DNA from: Streptomyces sp. V4I8
Lineage (GTDB): Bacteria > Actinomycetota > Actinomycetes > Streptomycetales > Streptomycetaceae
NCBI RefSeq assembly: GCF_041261225.1
Contig: NZ_JBGCCN010000002.1
Location: 186,001 to 250,000, forward strand
Length of the DNA: 64,000 bases
Direction: 5' to 3'
The notes below the pieces were generated by a model. The model ran no database searches. It was not told the origin of the DNA and was given only the letters and a program-made list of their open reading frames with translations. This document shows positions 44,768-53,005 of this stretch, one piece after another (within the stretch, counting starts at the first letter, position 1; each line of letters starts with the position of its first letter). The position numbers and the translations under genes are program-made.

Positions 44768-45640
44768 CACAGTCAAGTTGCTGTTGTGGCAGGCGAGTTG
44801 GGGCGTGCTGGAGTGCCGAGTGGTGCGTGGTGGCGCTGGGGTTCAGCCGGTGGTGGCCAGGAGGGTGGTGCCGGTGATCTGGTGCCAGACGGTGTGGCGG
44901 TTGGTCATCTCGGTGCGGTAGCCGGGGGCGGTCATCCGGTGGCGGCGGGGGCGGAAGTGCGGTGAGCTCCGGGAGAAGGAGGCGAGGAATCTCTGGGCGG
45001 TGCCCACGCTGCGGAAGCCCTTCATGCGGTGTTCGCGTTCCCGTGTGGGGATATGAGAGTTTTCCGCCCGGTTGTTCAGGTATTTCGAGCTACGGTGCTC
45101 CACCGAGGGCATCGTCTCGCGGTGCGCGGTGCGCGGCGCCGTAGCTGCGGAGCTTGTCCGTCACGATCACGCGCGGCACGGCCTCGGTACCCTTGAGGAG
45201 CCTGCGGAAGAACCGCCTGGCCGCGACGGCGTCCCGCTTGCCGGTCAGGAGAATGTCCAGGACGTTGCCGTCCTGGTCGACTGCCCGCCAGAGATAGCGC
45301 ATGCGCCCGTTGACCTTGATAAACACCTCGTCCAGGTGCCACCGGTCGCCGGGGCGGGGCTGCCGCCGGCGCAGCCGGCGCGCGTACTCCGGGCCGAACC
45401 GGTCGCACCACAGACGGATGGCCTCATACGACACCTGGATGCCGCGCTCGAACAGGAGCTCCTCCACGTCGCGGCAGGAGAGAGGGAAACGGTGGTACAG
45501 CCAGACCGCGTGCGCGATCACCTCCGGCGGGAACCGGAACCCCCGGTACGACGGTACGGTCTCCACGAGCAGGCCCTCCCCACGACGATCCACACCAAGA
45601 TCATCACATCCCCCCCTCAACTTGATTGTCAACGCCACCT
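44768..45640 (-). mobile_element. IS6-family element, broken
   Basis: Ends around CAGTCAAGTTG (left, near 44771) and, inverted, CAATCAAGTTG (right, near 45625). One transposase gene, frameshifted. Boundaries approximate; no target duplication established. Confidence 0.6.
44843..45593 (-). pseudogene. IS6-family transposase, frameshifted by a 7-bp tandem duplication
   Basis: Start GTG 45593 (LLVETVPSYRGFRFPPEVIA). HTH region HAVWLYHRFPLSCRDVEELL, DDE core GDRWHLDEVFIKVNGRMRYL, RAVDQDGNVLDILLTGKRDA, RVIVTDKLRSYGAAHR. There a duplicated CGCGCAC (near 45135) shifts the frame. The remaining part reads MPSVEHRSSKYLNNRAENSH, IPTREREHRMKGFRS (Glu) in another frame, ending at 44843. Confidence 0.88.
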
Positions 45641-45672
45641 CAATCGTCCGGACGATGACAGACTTCTCCTGC

Positions 45673-45734
45673 AACGGGACTCCCACGCTTGATCGACTCG
45701 CTTCGCAACAAGTTGATCTATCAGGAGTCCCGTT
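45673..45734. repeat. short inverted repeat, probable IS-end remnant
   Basis: TGCAACGGGACTCC (from 45673) pairs with GGAGTCCCGTTGC (to 45735) around about 36 bp containing GATCGACTCGC and GCAACAAGTTGATC. Probably fused ends of an element whose interior has been lost. Confidence 0.5.
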
Positions 45735-45875
45735 GCCTCGTTCTCCCAGGCCCCTTGACAAGCGCATCAAGATCCAAACGCAACGGTGTTGCGGACGATG
45801 GCGATACCGGTTCGCCGGATCCCGCCGCAGCCCGGCCGGTAGGGTGGGCGGAGGACCACGTGAGTAGGGGCGGAC

Positions 45876-46331
45876 ATGGCGGGCGAGACGCTGGTGACGG
45901 TGGCGGGCAACCTGACTGCGGATCCGGAACTGCGGTACACCGCCTCCGGCTTGCCCGTCACCTCCTTCACGGTCGCGTCCACTCCCCGCGTGTTCGACCG
46001 CGACCGCAGCGAATTCGTGGACGGTGAGCCGCTGTTCCTGCGCTGCTCGCTGTGGCGCCAGGCCGGCGAAAACGCCGCACAGTCACTCACCCGCGGCATG
46101 CGGATCATCGTCACCGGAAAGCTACGGCAGAGTACCTTCGACGACAAGGAAGGCCAGCGCCGCACCACCCTCGAGATCGACGCCGAGGACGTCGCCGTCT
46201 CCCTGACATATGCGACCGCCAAGATCACCAAGACCTACCGCCCCGGCGGCACCACCCCCGCTCCCCGCCCGGCCACCGCAGACACAGGCCCAGCCCAGGC
46301 AACGGCCCCCACCGAGACCCACCCCTTCTGA
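45876..46331 (+). CDS. ssb: single-stranded DNA-binding protein
   Basis: 151 aa. OB fold: MAGETLVTVAGNLTADPELR, YTASGLPVTSFTVASTPRVF, LFLRCSLWRQAGENAAQSLT, GMRIIVTGKLRQSTF, RRTTLEIDAEDVAVSLTYAT. The tail is Pro/Thr-rich and ends THPF; it lacks the acidic DDDIPF-type tip that recruits partner proteins to housekeeping SSB. Probably a plasmid- or element-type paralogue (SsbB-like). No replication genes adjacent. Confidence 0.93.
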   Translation: MAGETLVTVAGNLTADPELRYTASGLPVTSFTVASTPRVFDRDRSEFVDGEPLFLRCSLWRQAGENAAQSLTRGMRIIVTGKLRQSTFDDKEGQRRTTLEIDAEDVAVSLTYATAKITKTYRPGGTTPAPRPATADTGPAQATAPTETHPF

Positions 46332-46644
46332 TCACGGCCCCGCGATCCGCGCGGACGATGACCCAACCGCACCGGCGGCTGCGGAACAACCGCATCATCT
46401 GGTGGGGAGTAACGGGGGGAAGACGCTGTGGCTGCCGCGTCCGGCTGGCTCTGCCCGGCGCGGGGACAGAAAAGCCCCTGGTGAGGCCACCCCTCCCGGA
46501 GGGTAGGTTTTCCACAGGACGGTGACGGCGGCCCGCTGGTGCGTACCCATGGCGCCGTGGATGATCCGCGAAGCGAGGGGTGGTCCCTGTGCACGGCCCC
46601 ACCGCCCCACCGCCCCACCGCCCCTGACTGTAGAGGTGGTCGAC

Positions 46645-46934
46645 GTGTCGTACGTGGTCCTCGTGCGGGTCCACGGCAAGCTGGACGTGAGCACCGCACC
46701 CCAACTGGCCAGAGCCCGCCGCCCGCTGGAATCACGCCCCTGCGAACTCGACCTGGCCCAGCTCGCTTTCATGGACTCCACCGGCCTCGCACTGCTGCTG
46801 ACCCACCAGCGCCGCGCAGGCAGGCACGGCGGAAGCCTGCGCGTCGTGCCCCGTCCCCCGCCGTCATACGCGTCCGCGACCTCACCGGAACCACCACCGT
46901 CCTGCTCACCCACCCCGACCCTCCACACCCCTGA
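46645..46934 (+). pseudogene. STAS-domain anti-sigma factor antagonist, frameshifted
   Basis: Reads YVVLVRVHGKLDVSTAPQLA, RARRPLESRPCELDLAQLAF, MDSTGLALLLTHQRRAGRHG, GSLRVV, with the phospho-acceptor MDSTG. Within the C-rich stretch near 46850 the frame has to change to reach SPAVIRVRDLTGTTTVLLTH, PDPPHP and the natural stop at 46934. One-base indel. Start may be GTG 46636 or 46645. Confidence 0.8.
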
Positions 46935-47353
46935 CAGCGCACCGGCACCGGACACCACCGCCGACCCGGCCTGCAGACTGCGCCCTCTACCGGCTGACAG
47001 TCCAGCACCACAAGACCGGCCCGCTACACCCGTGCGGCGCTCGACGTCCCCGACGACGCGCCTGCCCTGATCGCCATCGAGGTCGCTGTCGGCCGGACCG
47101 CCCCCCGGCGGCCCGGCCGACAGATCCCACCGAAGGCGACCGCAAGCCGCCACGGGTTCATGAGCTGGCCCAGGTGCGGTGGCGAAGGACCGGAGCCTGC
47201 CGGTAGTTGACCGAAGCATCGTCTACGCTGGACACAGCCGTCCTGGTGGTCATCCCCCGTACCACCGGGACGGCCCTCGCGTCCGGCCAGCTCTGCGCCG
47301 CGACATGCCCGAGCACTCGCCCACCAGGCCAAACACTTGTCAGAGGCACGTAG
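46935..47353. other. gene-free stretch between STAS gene and chaplin
   Basis: I see no supported gene. Frames here are Arg/Pro-rich shadows of GC-rich sequence. Confidence 0.5.
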
Positions 47354-47590
47354 CTAGCGGTTGACGCAGACGTTGCCGACCGCGGGGTTGAGAAGCCCGA
47401 TGACGCTGACGGTGTTGCCACACACGTTGACAGGCACATGTACGGGCACCTGAACCACGTTGCCCCTCAGCACTCCGGGAGAGCCCCAAGCAGCGCCCTG
47501 AGCACCGGCATGGGCAGATGCGCCGCCCGCACATCCGAGCACTGCGGCAGCAGCGAGAGCGGTCGCAGCCAGAGTGATACGCACACGCAT
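47354..47590 (-). CDS. chaplin (short, secreted amyloid-forming surface protein)
   Basis: 78 aa from ATG 47590, with GAAGGAG upstream. Signal peptide MRVRITLAATALAAAAVLGC, AGGASAHA. One chaplin domain: GSPGVLRGNVVQVPVHVPVN, VCGNTVSVIGLLNPAVGNVC, with the two conserved Cys. Short chaplins are exported and assemble into amyloid-like fibres on aerial hyphae. The signal peptide Cys (VLGC) is not a clear lipobox. Lone copy; other developmental genes not seen here. Confidence 0.95.
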   Translation of the reverse strand: MRVRITLAATALAAAAVLGCAGGASAHAGAQGAAWGSPGVLRGNVVQVPVHVPVNVCGNTVSVIGLLNPAVGNVCVNR

Positions 47591-48094
47591 CGTGTTCTCC
47601 TTCACTGAGAGGGGGCAAGTCGCCCGATAGCTCTCCCAGCAGACGGCGGGAAAACACTGATACAGACACAGCGAGGAGAAACCACACGTTCAGTTAGAAG
47701 TGCCTTCATTTCAGACATGACACCCGTCACGATGTGGCGGCGGGTGAACCCCGAAGAGATCAGGCGCGGCCGGGTTCAGCTTCCCGCCCTGTCGGCGGCA
47801 CTCGTCTCGTGTCGACGACCAGGCTGCAGGACCACCTGGCACTCAGATCGTCCCGCTGGACTTGCGGAACCACGCACCAGAAAGCTTCTTCCAGCTCCTG
47901 GGCCACCCTCCGCACGTGAGCCTTGGTCGTGTCCCGCGACGTGGTGTAGGGGATCAAGCGCTACGCCTTCCGGTTCGAGGCTCATAGCGATCTATGCGGA
48001 GGCGGCAGCCCAAGAAGCGTGCTGATGAGGTGAGTTGGACACGGGAACGGGCTGAGCCATGTCCCTGGCCTGCGGGTTCCGGTGTCTTGATCCC
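47591..48094. other. chaplin upstream region and gene-poor stretch
   Basis: The first 100 bases hold the chaplin leader and probably its promoter. Beyond that a minus-strand frame reads LIPYTTSRDTTKAHVRRVAQ, ELEEAFWCVVPQVQ but has no clear start; it may be a gene remnant. One arm of a 28-bp inverted repeat lies here (47931-47958). Confidence 0.4.
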
Positions 48095-48113
48095 CTACAC
48101 CACGTCGCGGGAC
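47931..48113. repeat. 28-bp perfect inverted repeat pair
   Basis: Arms 47931-47958 (GTCCCGCGACGTGGTGTAGG...) and 48086-48113 (its complement), spaced 127 bp. GAGCCTTGGTC also occurs just outside each arm, but as a direct repeat. The right arm contains the end of the hypothetical gene at 48095-48385. Confidence 0.8.
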
Positions 48114-48385
48114 GCCATCTGAGCCTTGGTCAAGCAGGACACCCGGACGGTGACGCCCCGGGGCGGTCCTGGGGCAAGTCCCGGGAGGTCACCGCTGGCA
48201 GCAGGACCGGACACGCTGACGAAGAACCGCCAGTGCGTGTCTTCAAGCCCAAACTGCTGCTCTAATGCCGACACGAGCCGGTGATGACTGGCCAGGCAGG
48301 CGTGCACGGCCCGGGCGACGGCAAAACTCCCAGAGAGGACGTCGATCCGAGCGGTACCAGGCGCCGCCATGTGGGGGACATTCAT
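48095..48385 (-). CDS. hypothetical protein (DUF6207-like?)
   Basis: 96 aa from ATG 48385: MNVPHMAAPGTARIDVLSGS, FAVARAVHACLASHHRLVSA, LEQQFGLEDTHWRFFVSVSG, VTVRVSCLTKAQMASRDVV. The pattern of a short beta strand, a helix with HACLASH, then WRFFVSVS and VTVRVSCL recalls the small DUF6207-type proteins of Streptomyces, but I am not sure. No strong ribosome site. The 3' end lies in an inverted repeat, so the C-terminus may be rearranged. Confidence 0.4.
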   Translation of the reverse strand: MNVPHMAAPGTARIDVLSGSFAVARAVHACLASHHRLVSALEQQFGLEDTHWRFFVSVSGPAASGDLPGLAPGPPRGVTVRVSCLTKAQMASRDVV

Positions 48386-48775
48386 GCCCGCTATGGTGCG
48401 CTGTGACGGTCGGCTACCGCCCTGCCGCCGGCACAGACCACCCGAACAGGGCACCCGCCGGACTCTCAGCGCCCGCCCGTAGAAGGCCACCCAGCCCGGC
48501 CGGGTCGCGATGATGGGGATCTTGAATTTCCCGGTGATCCCCATCACTGGTTGGTGAGTGGGGCCGTATTGCTATACCTGCTCGTCCGCCCTGGCTGGAC
48601 ACCCGTACTCAGCGTTACCGGATAGTGGGAACGTCTCACTACCTAGAAGAGGCTCCTGTTGACGCGTGTAGGCGCCTTGAACAGGGACTTCATGCTGATG
48701 GCTCCGCCGCATGCGCCCAGCGGCTCCGACATGGCCTTCACCTAACGTCACCTCCCCTGCGTAGGGTCGGGGATC

Positions 48776-49037
48776 ATGGCTCAGATCCCCGTGGATGAGG
48801 ACGGCAACCGGCTATGCCTGTGGTGCGGTGCACTGATCGCCGGACCGCACCCACGCGTAAGCCGTTGGCGGGCCTACTGCACGCGCACCCACCGCAAGTT
48901 CGCGCGGACGTACCGCGAGGCAATGGCCCTGCGGCGCATGGGGTACGCCCTGACTCCGCATCGGCTCGGGCCGGGAGGAAACGGCGTGACAACAGGCCGG
49001 GCTCGTTGGCGTCGTGCCGTACGGCATGTCGGACTCC
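48776..49037 (+). pseudogene. zinc-ribbon-like small protein, 3' end replaced by repeat array
   Basis: ATG 48776: MAQIPVDEDGNRLCLWCGAL, IAGPHPRVSRWRAYCTRTHR, KFARTYREAMALRRMGYALT. CxxC followed by YCTRTHRK looks like a small treble-clef or zinc-ribbon motif seen in short actinobacterial proteins. After 87 codons it enters the first 275-bp repeat, so the natural C-terminus is probably lost. Confidence 0.55.
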
Positions 49038-49040
49038 TGA

Positions 49041-49315
49041 GTGGGCGTTTAGGGATGGATTGAGACGCTAAGTCGCTCCTGCGGCCAACACCCTTCGGGG
49101 TGATTCGCGCCTTACATGCGCCTTCACGGCATCCCGGGTGCCGATCCGGTCGCCCGTTTGATCCGCTCCTCAGCGCCGAATTCCGTCTGGTCTAACAACG
49201 GGTTGGAAGCTTCCTGTCTGTCGGTAACTTCCAGGCGTTTCAGGCCGCACGCGTTGGCGATAAATGTGGCAAAACATGTTGAAACGGTCGGCGTGAATCA
49301 CCATCAAACGCCCAC
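49041..49315 (+). repeat. 275-bp repeat, array copy 1
   Basis: Ends GTGGGCGTTT and AAACGCCCAC. TGA before (49038-49040) and after (49316-49318). Internal hairpins include CACCCTTCGGGGTG. Apparently identical to copies 2 and 3 and to the inverted copy at 11845-12119. Confidence 0.9.
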
Positions 49316-49318
49316 TGA

Positions 49319-49593
49319 GTGGGCGTTTAGGGATGGATTGAGACGCTAAGTCGCTCCTGCGGCCAACACCCTTCGGGGTGATTCGCGCCTTACATGCGCC
49401 TTCACGGCATCCCGGGTGCCGATCCGGTCGCCCGTTTGATCCGCTCCTCAGCGCCGAATTCCGTCTGGTCTAACAACGGGTTGGAAGCTTCCTGTCTGTC
49501 GGTAACTTCCAGGCGTTTCAGGCCGCACGCGTTGGCGATAAATGTGGCAAAACATGTTGAAACGGTCGGCGTGAATCACCATCAAACGCCCAC
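49319..49593 (+). repeat. 275-bp repeat, array copy 2
   Basis: Exact tandem copy; period 278 (275 plus TGA). A 77-codon frame beginning in each copy (MRLHGIPGADPVARLIRSSA) recurs only because the DNA repeats and is unlikely to be a gene. Confidence 0.9.
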
Positions 49594-49751
49594 TGAGTGG
49601 GCGTTTAGGGATGGATTGAGACGCTAAGTCGCTCCTGCGGCCAACACCCTTCGGGGTGATTCGCGCCTTACATGCGCCTTCACGGCATCCCGGGTGCCGA
49701 TCCGGTCGCCCGTTTGATCCGCTCCTCAGCGCCGAATTCCGTCTGGTCTAA

Positions 49752-51236
49752 CACGGCAGCTGTAGTTCTTGATCGTTGGCGTGTTCGTGCTGGTCAACGG
49801 GGGTGCGGGGGCGGCCGAGGGTAGGGGGACGGCCACCGTGATCATGAGCGTTTGTGACGACGATCAAGGAACAGGTGGCCGTGGAGGCCACGATAGCCGG
49901 GCAGGAGTGGACGGCCGCGTTCGGGGCGGTGATGGCCGAGGTCGCTGACTGCTTCCCGCGCCGGGAACCGCGCCTGCTGGCGCGGGAGATGACCGAGGGC
50001 ATGCTGATGGAGCTCGATACGCGCAACTGCTGGACGCTCGGCGAGGCGCTGGGGCACTCGGGCCCGCACCGGCTGCAGCACTTCCTCTCCCGTGGTGTGT
50101 GGGACCACGATCTGGCCCGCGACCGGCTCATGACCTGGGCGGCCGGTGAACTCGCGGACGACCAGGCGGTGTTGATCGTGGACGAGACCGGTGATGAGAA
50201 GTCCTCGACCGACTGCGTGGGAGCGGCCCACCAGTACTCCGGGGCGCTCGGCGGTATCGGTCTGTGCCAGGTCTCCGTCCACCTCACCTACGCCTCGGTA
50301 AGCGGGCACACGCTGATCGACCGCGCCCTCTACCTGGGCGCCGGGTGGGCCGCCGACGAGGAACGCCGCCTGCTCACCCACGTCCCCGACGAGACCCTGT
50401 TCGCCACCAAGCCACAGCTCGCGGCCGCCATGCTGCAGCGTGTACGTGCCCTGGGGATACCGGCCCGCTGGCTGGCCGGCGACGAGGTGTACGGCGGTCG
50501 CGAGCTGCGACGGCATGCACGGGCACTCGGCCTCGACTACGCCCTCGCGGTCCGCGCCGACCACCGCGTCACCACCCCAGCCGGCCGCTTCACCGCCACC
50601 GAACTCGCCGCCCGCTTACCCCGCCGCACCTGGATGCGCATGCGTACCGGCCACGGGACCAAGGGCGACCGTCACTACGACTGGGCCATGATCGGCGTCC
50701 TCGCCGACGACACCCCCGAAAGCACCGGGCCGGGCCACTCCTACCTGCTGGTGCGCCGCCACCGCTACACCCGCGAACTCTCCTTCTACCGCTGCCACTC
50801 CGCAACCGCGGTCACCATGGCCACCCTGGTCGATGTGGTGTGCTGCAGATGGAAAATCGAAGAGGACTTCCAGGCCGGAAAATCCGACTGCGGCCTGGAC
50901 GAGGGCCAGACCACCTGCTGGAACTCCTGGATGCGCTGGAGCCTGATCAGCATGCTCGCCGCAGCCATCCTGGCCGTCACCCAAGCCCGCGCCGCCGCCC
51001 AGACACCCAGCGGCCCACTCGCCCCCTCAAGCACCCGCGAGCTGCTGCGACTCCTACGCGCCACCGCCCTGCGCCCTCCCCGCCGCGACCTGGAGCACCT
51101 CCTGCACTGGTCCGCATGGCGCCGCCACCATCAACAGCAAGCCACCGAAGCCCACCGCCGCTGGAACAACATCACCGCCGCAGCAACCACCTGACCAGCA
51201 ACAATGACCAACCGATCAAGAACTACAGCTGCCGTG
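49752..51236 (+). mobile_element. IS701-family element
   Basis: 1485 bp with perfect 24-bp terminal inverted repeats beginning CACGGCAGCTGTAGTTC. Flanked by TCTAA on both sides (49747-49751 and 51237-51241). Recent, by its perfect ends. Confidence 0.95.
49854..51194 (+). CDS. IS701-family transposase
   Basis: 446 aa. N-terminal DUF4338/DDE_5 type: CFPRREPRLLAREMTEGMLM. Core: AVLIVDETGDEKSSTDCVGA (first Asp), RWLAGDEVYGGRELRRHARA (second), VVCCRWKIEEDFQAGKSDCG (Glu). The C-terminus is basic and helical (HLLHWSAWRRHHQQQATEAH). Intact. Confidence 0.93.
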   Translation: MTTIKEQVAVEATIAGQEWTAAFGAVMAEVADCFPRREPRLLAREMTEGMLMELDTRNCWTLGEALGHSGPHRLQHFLSRGVWDHDLARDRLMTWAAGELADDQAVLIVDETGDEKSSTDCVGAAHQYSGALGGIGLCQVSVHLTYASVSGHTLIDRALYLGAGWAADEERRLLTHVPDETLFATKPQLAAAMLQRVRALGIPARWLAGDEVYGGRELRRHARALGLDYALAVRADHRVTTPAGRFTATELAARLPRRTWMRMRTGHGTKGDRHYDWAMIGVLADDTPESTGPGHSYLLVRRHRYTRELSFYRCHSATAVTMATLVDVVCCRWKIEEDFQAGKSDCGLDEGQTTCWNSWMRWSLISMLAAAILAVTQARAAAQTPSGPLAPSSTRELLRLLRATALRPPRRDLEHLLHWSAWRRHHQQQATEAHRRWNNITAAATT

Positions 51237-51362
51237 TCTAACAACGGGTTGGAAGCTTCCTGTCTGTCGGTAACTTCCAGGCGTTTCAGGCCGCACGCGT
51301 TGGCGATAAATGTGGCAAAACATGTTGAAACGGTCGGCGTGAATCACCATCAAACGCCCACT

Positions 51363-51620
51363 GAGATTCAGGCGCATACCGATGCCGCGACCACCCGGTC
51401 GGGCGTCCGCGTGATCGTGGACCTGCGGCCGGTGGAGTTCCTCGACTGCTCCACCCTCGGCCTGCTCTGCCGGACCCGACGTCGGGCCCTCGAACGCGGC
51501 GGCCAGCTGACCCTGGTCTGTGTCCGGCCCTGGCACCTGCGGATCCTCAAAGCCGCCGGACTCCACACGCTCTTTGCGCTCCTTGCCACCGTGGAAGATG
51601 CCCTGGAGGGCGGACAGTGA
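51363..51620 (+). pseudogene. 3' part of a STAS (anti-sigma factor antagonist) gene
   Basis: From the array edge, 85 codons read EIQAHTDAATTRSGVRVIVD, LRPVEFLDCSTLGLLCRTRR, RALERGGQLTLVCVRPWHLR, ILKAAGLHTLFALLATVEDA. The phospho-acceptor is the Ser of LDCSTLG. The start is missing. The piece begins at the residues expected 3-4 codons after the GEIDLET end of the fragment at 5146-5232. Confidence 0.85.
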
Positions 51621-52096
51621 CCCGCCAACAGTTCCCGGCGCATACAGAAGTTCAGTCCGGTATCGGCTGAATCGCATGCTGCCCGCACCGCCCCGGCCCG
51701 CATACGCTTGCCAGCAGCACCGTCGCCCGTTTCGCCGACTCCGGCCGACGACGGGCTACCGGTCCTTTGCCTTCGGCCCCCAGCCCCCGGGTCACAGTGA
51801 CTATCCGACCACTGTGAGCGGCTGGAGCCGCATCGCCGACAACGCAGCTCCAGCCCTTCGTCCTCCCCAGCCCTGCTTCGAGCCCGGGATGAACTCCCGC
51901 ACACCCCGGGAAGGGTGGGAAGGACGGTCAGTGCGAGGCGGCGATGTGAGGGGAGCCAGCGCCGTTCTCGCACCGCGCGGCCGCCGCCGGTGCTCGCCCG
52001 CATCCGGCGGCGGCCGTTCACGACTTCATCATCAGCAGCCCCGGCATCCACTTCGACTGCCAGCAGTGATCCCCAACTACAGGCTGCTTGCGTCCT
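51621..52096. other. gene-free stretch
   Basis: No supported gene on either strand. Pro/Arg-rich frames only. Confidence 0.5.
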
Positions 52097-52297
52097 TCAC
52101 GGCTCCCGGCCCGGGTCGGATTCCCGCAACGCTGTCCGCATCGCGCCGAGCGCGGTGAGATCGGCACCCGCCACGAACTGCTCAAGCAAGACACCAGCCC
52201 GCCAGTGCTTCCTACTGCGGACTGCCTCCACGATCTCCTCAACCGCCCGACACCGGGCCTCGCCGAACGGCGTGTACCTTGCGGCATCGGCTGCCAT
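52097..52297 (-). CDS. small hypothetical protein
   Basis: 66 aa from ATG 52297, with a strong site GAGGAGG seven bases upstream. MAADAARYTPFGEARCRAVE, EIVEAVRSRKHWRAGVLLEQ, FVAGADLTALGAMRTALRES. Mostly helical and soluble. The start signal makes it likely to be real. Family not recognised. Confidence 0.6.
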   Translation of the reverse strand: MAADAARYTPFGEARCRAVEEIVEAVRSRKHWRAGVLLEQFVAGADLTALGAMRTALRESDPGREP

Positions 52298-52631
52298 CAG
52301 ACTGCCTCCTCGCACTGCCCAGTGTCCTCCTGTTCGCCCCGCCGGCGTGCCGCTTGACGACACTGGCGAAAACAGGCGCCAGCCAAGTCGAGTCATTTCG
52401 TCACCTACGAAGCCATTCATGCGGATAACGAAGACCCGCTCGCCAGCACACCAACCAGACAAGCTGTCATGTCGGCATCAGACACAGGCACTCAACTTGT
52501 TCTTTTTCTTCCAGATTCGAATGAGGGCCCGAACGGGGTCACTCACCTGGGAGTTCGTCGGACATGAGGGCGGCCTTCGCTTGATCCTGTGCTCCGTCAC
52601 AGAGGTACGGGATCAACCGAAGGCCGTTGTT
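52298..52631. other. gene-free stretch before transposase fragment
   Basis: No gene recognised. The part near 52550-52631 is probably the left end of the element to which the following fragment belongs. Confidence 0.4.
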
Positions 52632-53003
52632 ATGAGTGTGGTGTGCCCGCAAGGCCGTGGGGAAGAGTTCGCGGAAGCGTCACGCTTCCGGGGCTCTTTC
52701 TACGAGTGCTTGTCCGCTCGGCGGGATGAGCTGTTCGAGCTCACCGACGCCATGCTGTGTGTGGACGGCCCGGTTCTCTCGCCAGTGGATCTGACGCTGG
52801 TGCCCGAGCATCGTCGTGGGCATGGCGCGTTGTACGGCGCTCTCAGCCGGGGCCGGATCGATGTCGAGCGGCTGCGCACTTTGCTGGCCGGGCTGCCGCT
52901 GCCCCGGTTCGAGGGCGGGCGCCTGGTGCTGGCGGTCGATGTGTCTTCGTGGCTGCGTTCGGACGCGCCGTGCTCGGCAGACCGGCTGTTCTGCCACCGT
53001 CTA
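52632..53003 (+). pseudogene. transposase N-terminal fragment (NF041680/IS701-like)
   Basis: ATG 52632: MSVVCPQGRGEEFAEASRFR, GSFYECLSARRDELFELTDA, VDLTLVPEHRRGHGALYGAL, SRGRIDVERLRTLLAGLPLP, LVLAVDVSSWLRSDAPCSAD. This is the N-terminal part up to the first catalytic Asp (AVDVSSW) of a family of IS701-like transposases common in Streptomyces. Cut after RLFCH by the IS256 element. Confidence 0.8.
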
Positions 53004-53005
53004 GA

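Larger units (their letters stand above)
49597..51361 (+). repeat. 275-bp repeat, array copy 3, split by IS701
   Basis: Bases 49597-49751 and 51237-51361 together make one repeat once one copy of the 5-bp duplication TCTAA is removed. TGA follows at 51362-51364, then STAS coding sequence. Confidence 0.9.

Noticed and set aside
49116..49627. Repeated 77-codon frames (MRLHGIPGADPVARL...) in the 275-bp array
   Set aside because: They repeat because the DNA repeats, run across the element junction, lack ribosome sites and look like translated non-coding sequence.
49041..51361. CRISPR array
   Set aside because: Units are 275 bp and joined by 3 bp; there are no short repeats with unique spacers and no cas genes in the window.
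5232..51362. One large composite transposon inserted in the STAS gene
   Set aside because: No common element or target duplication at the two edges. The left edge is at the hairpin element, the right edge at the 275-bp array; rearrangement by several events fits better.
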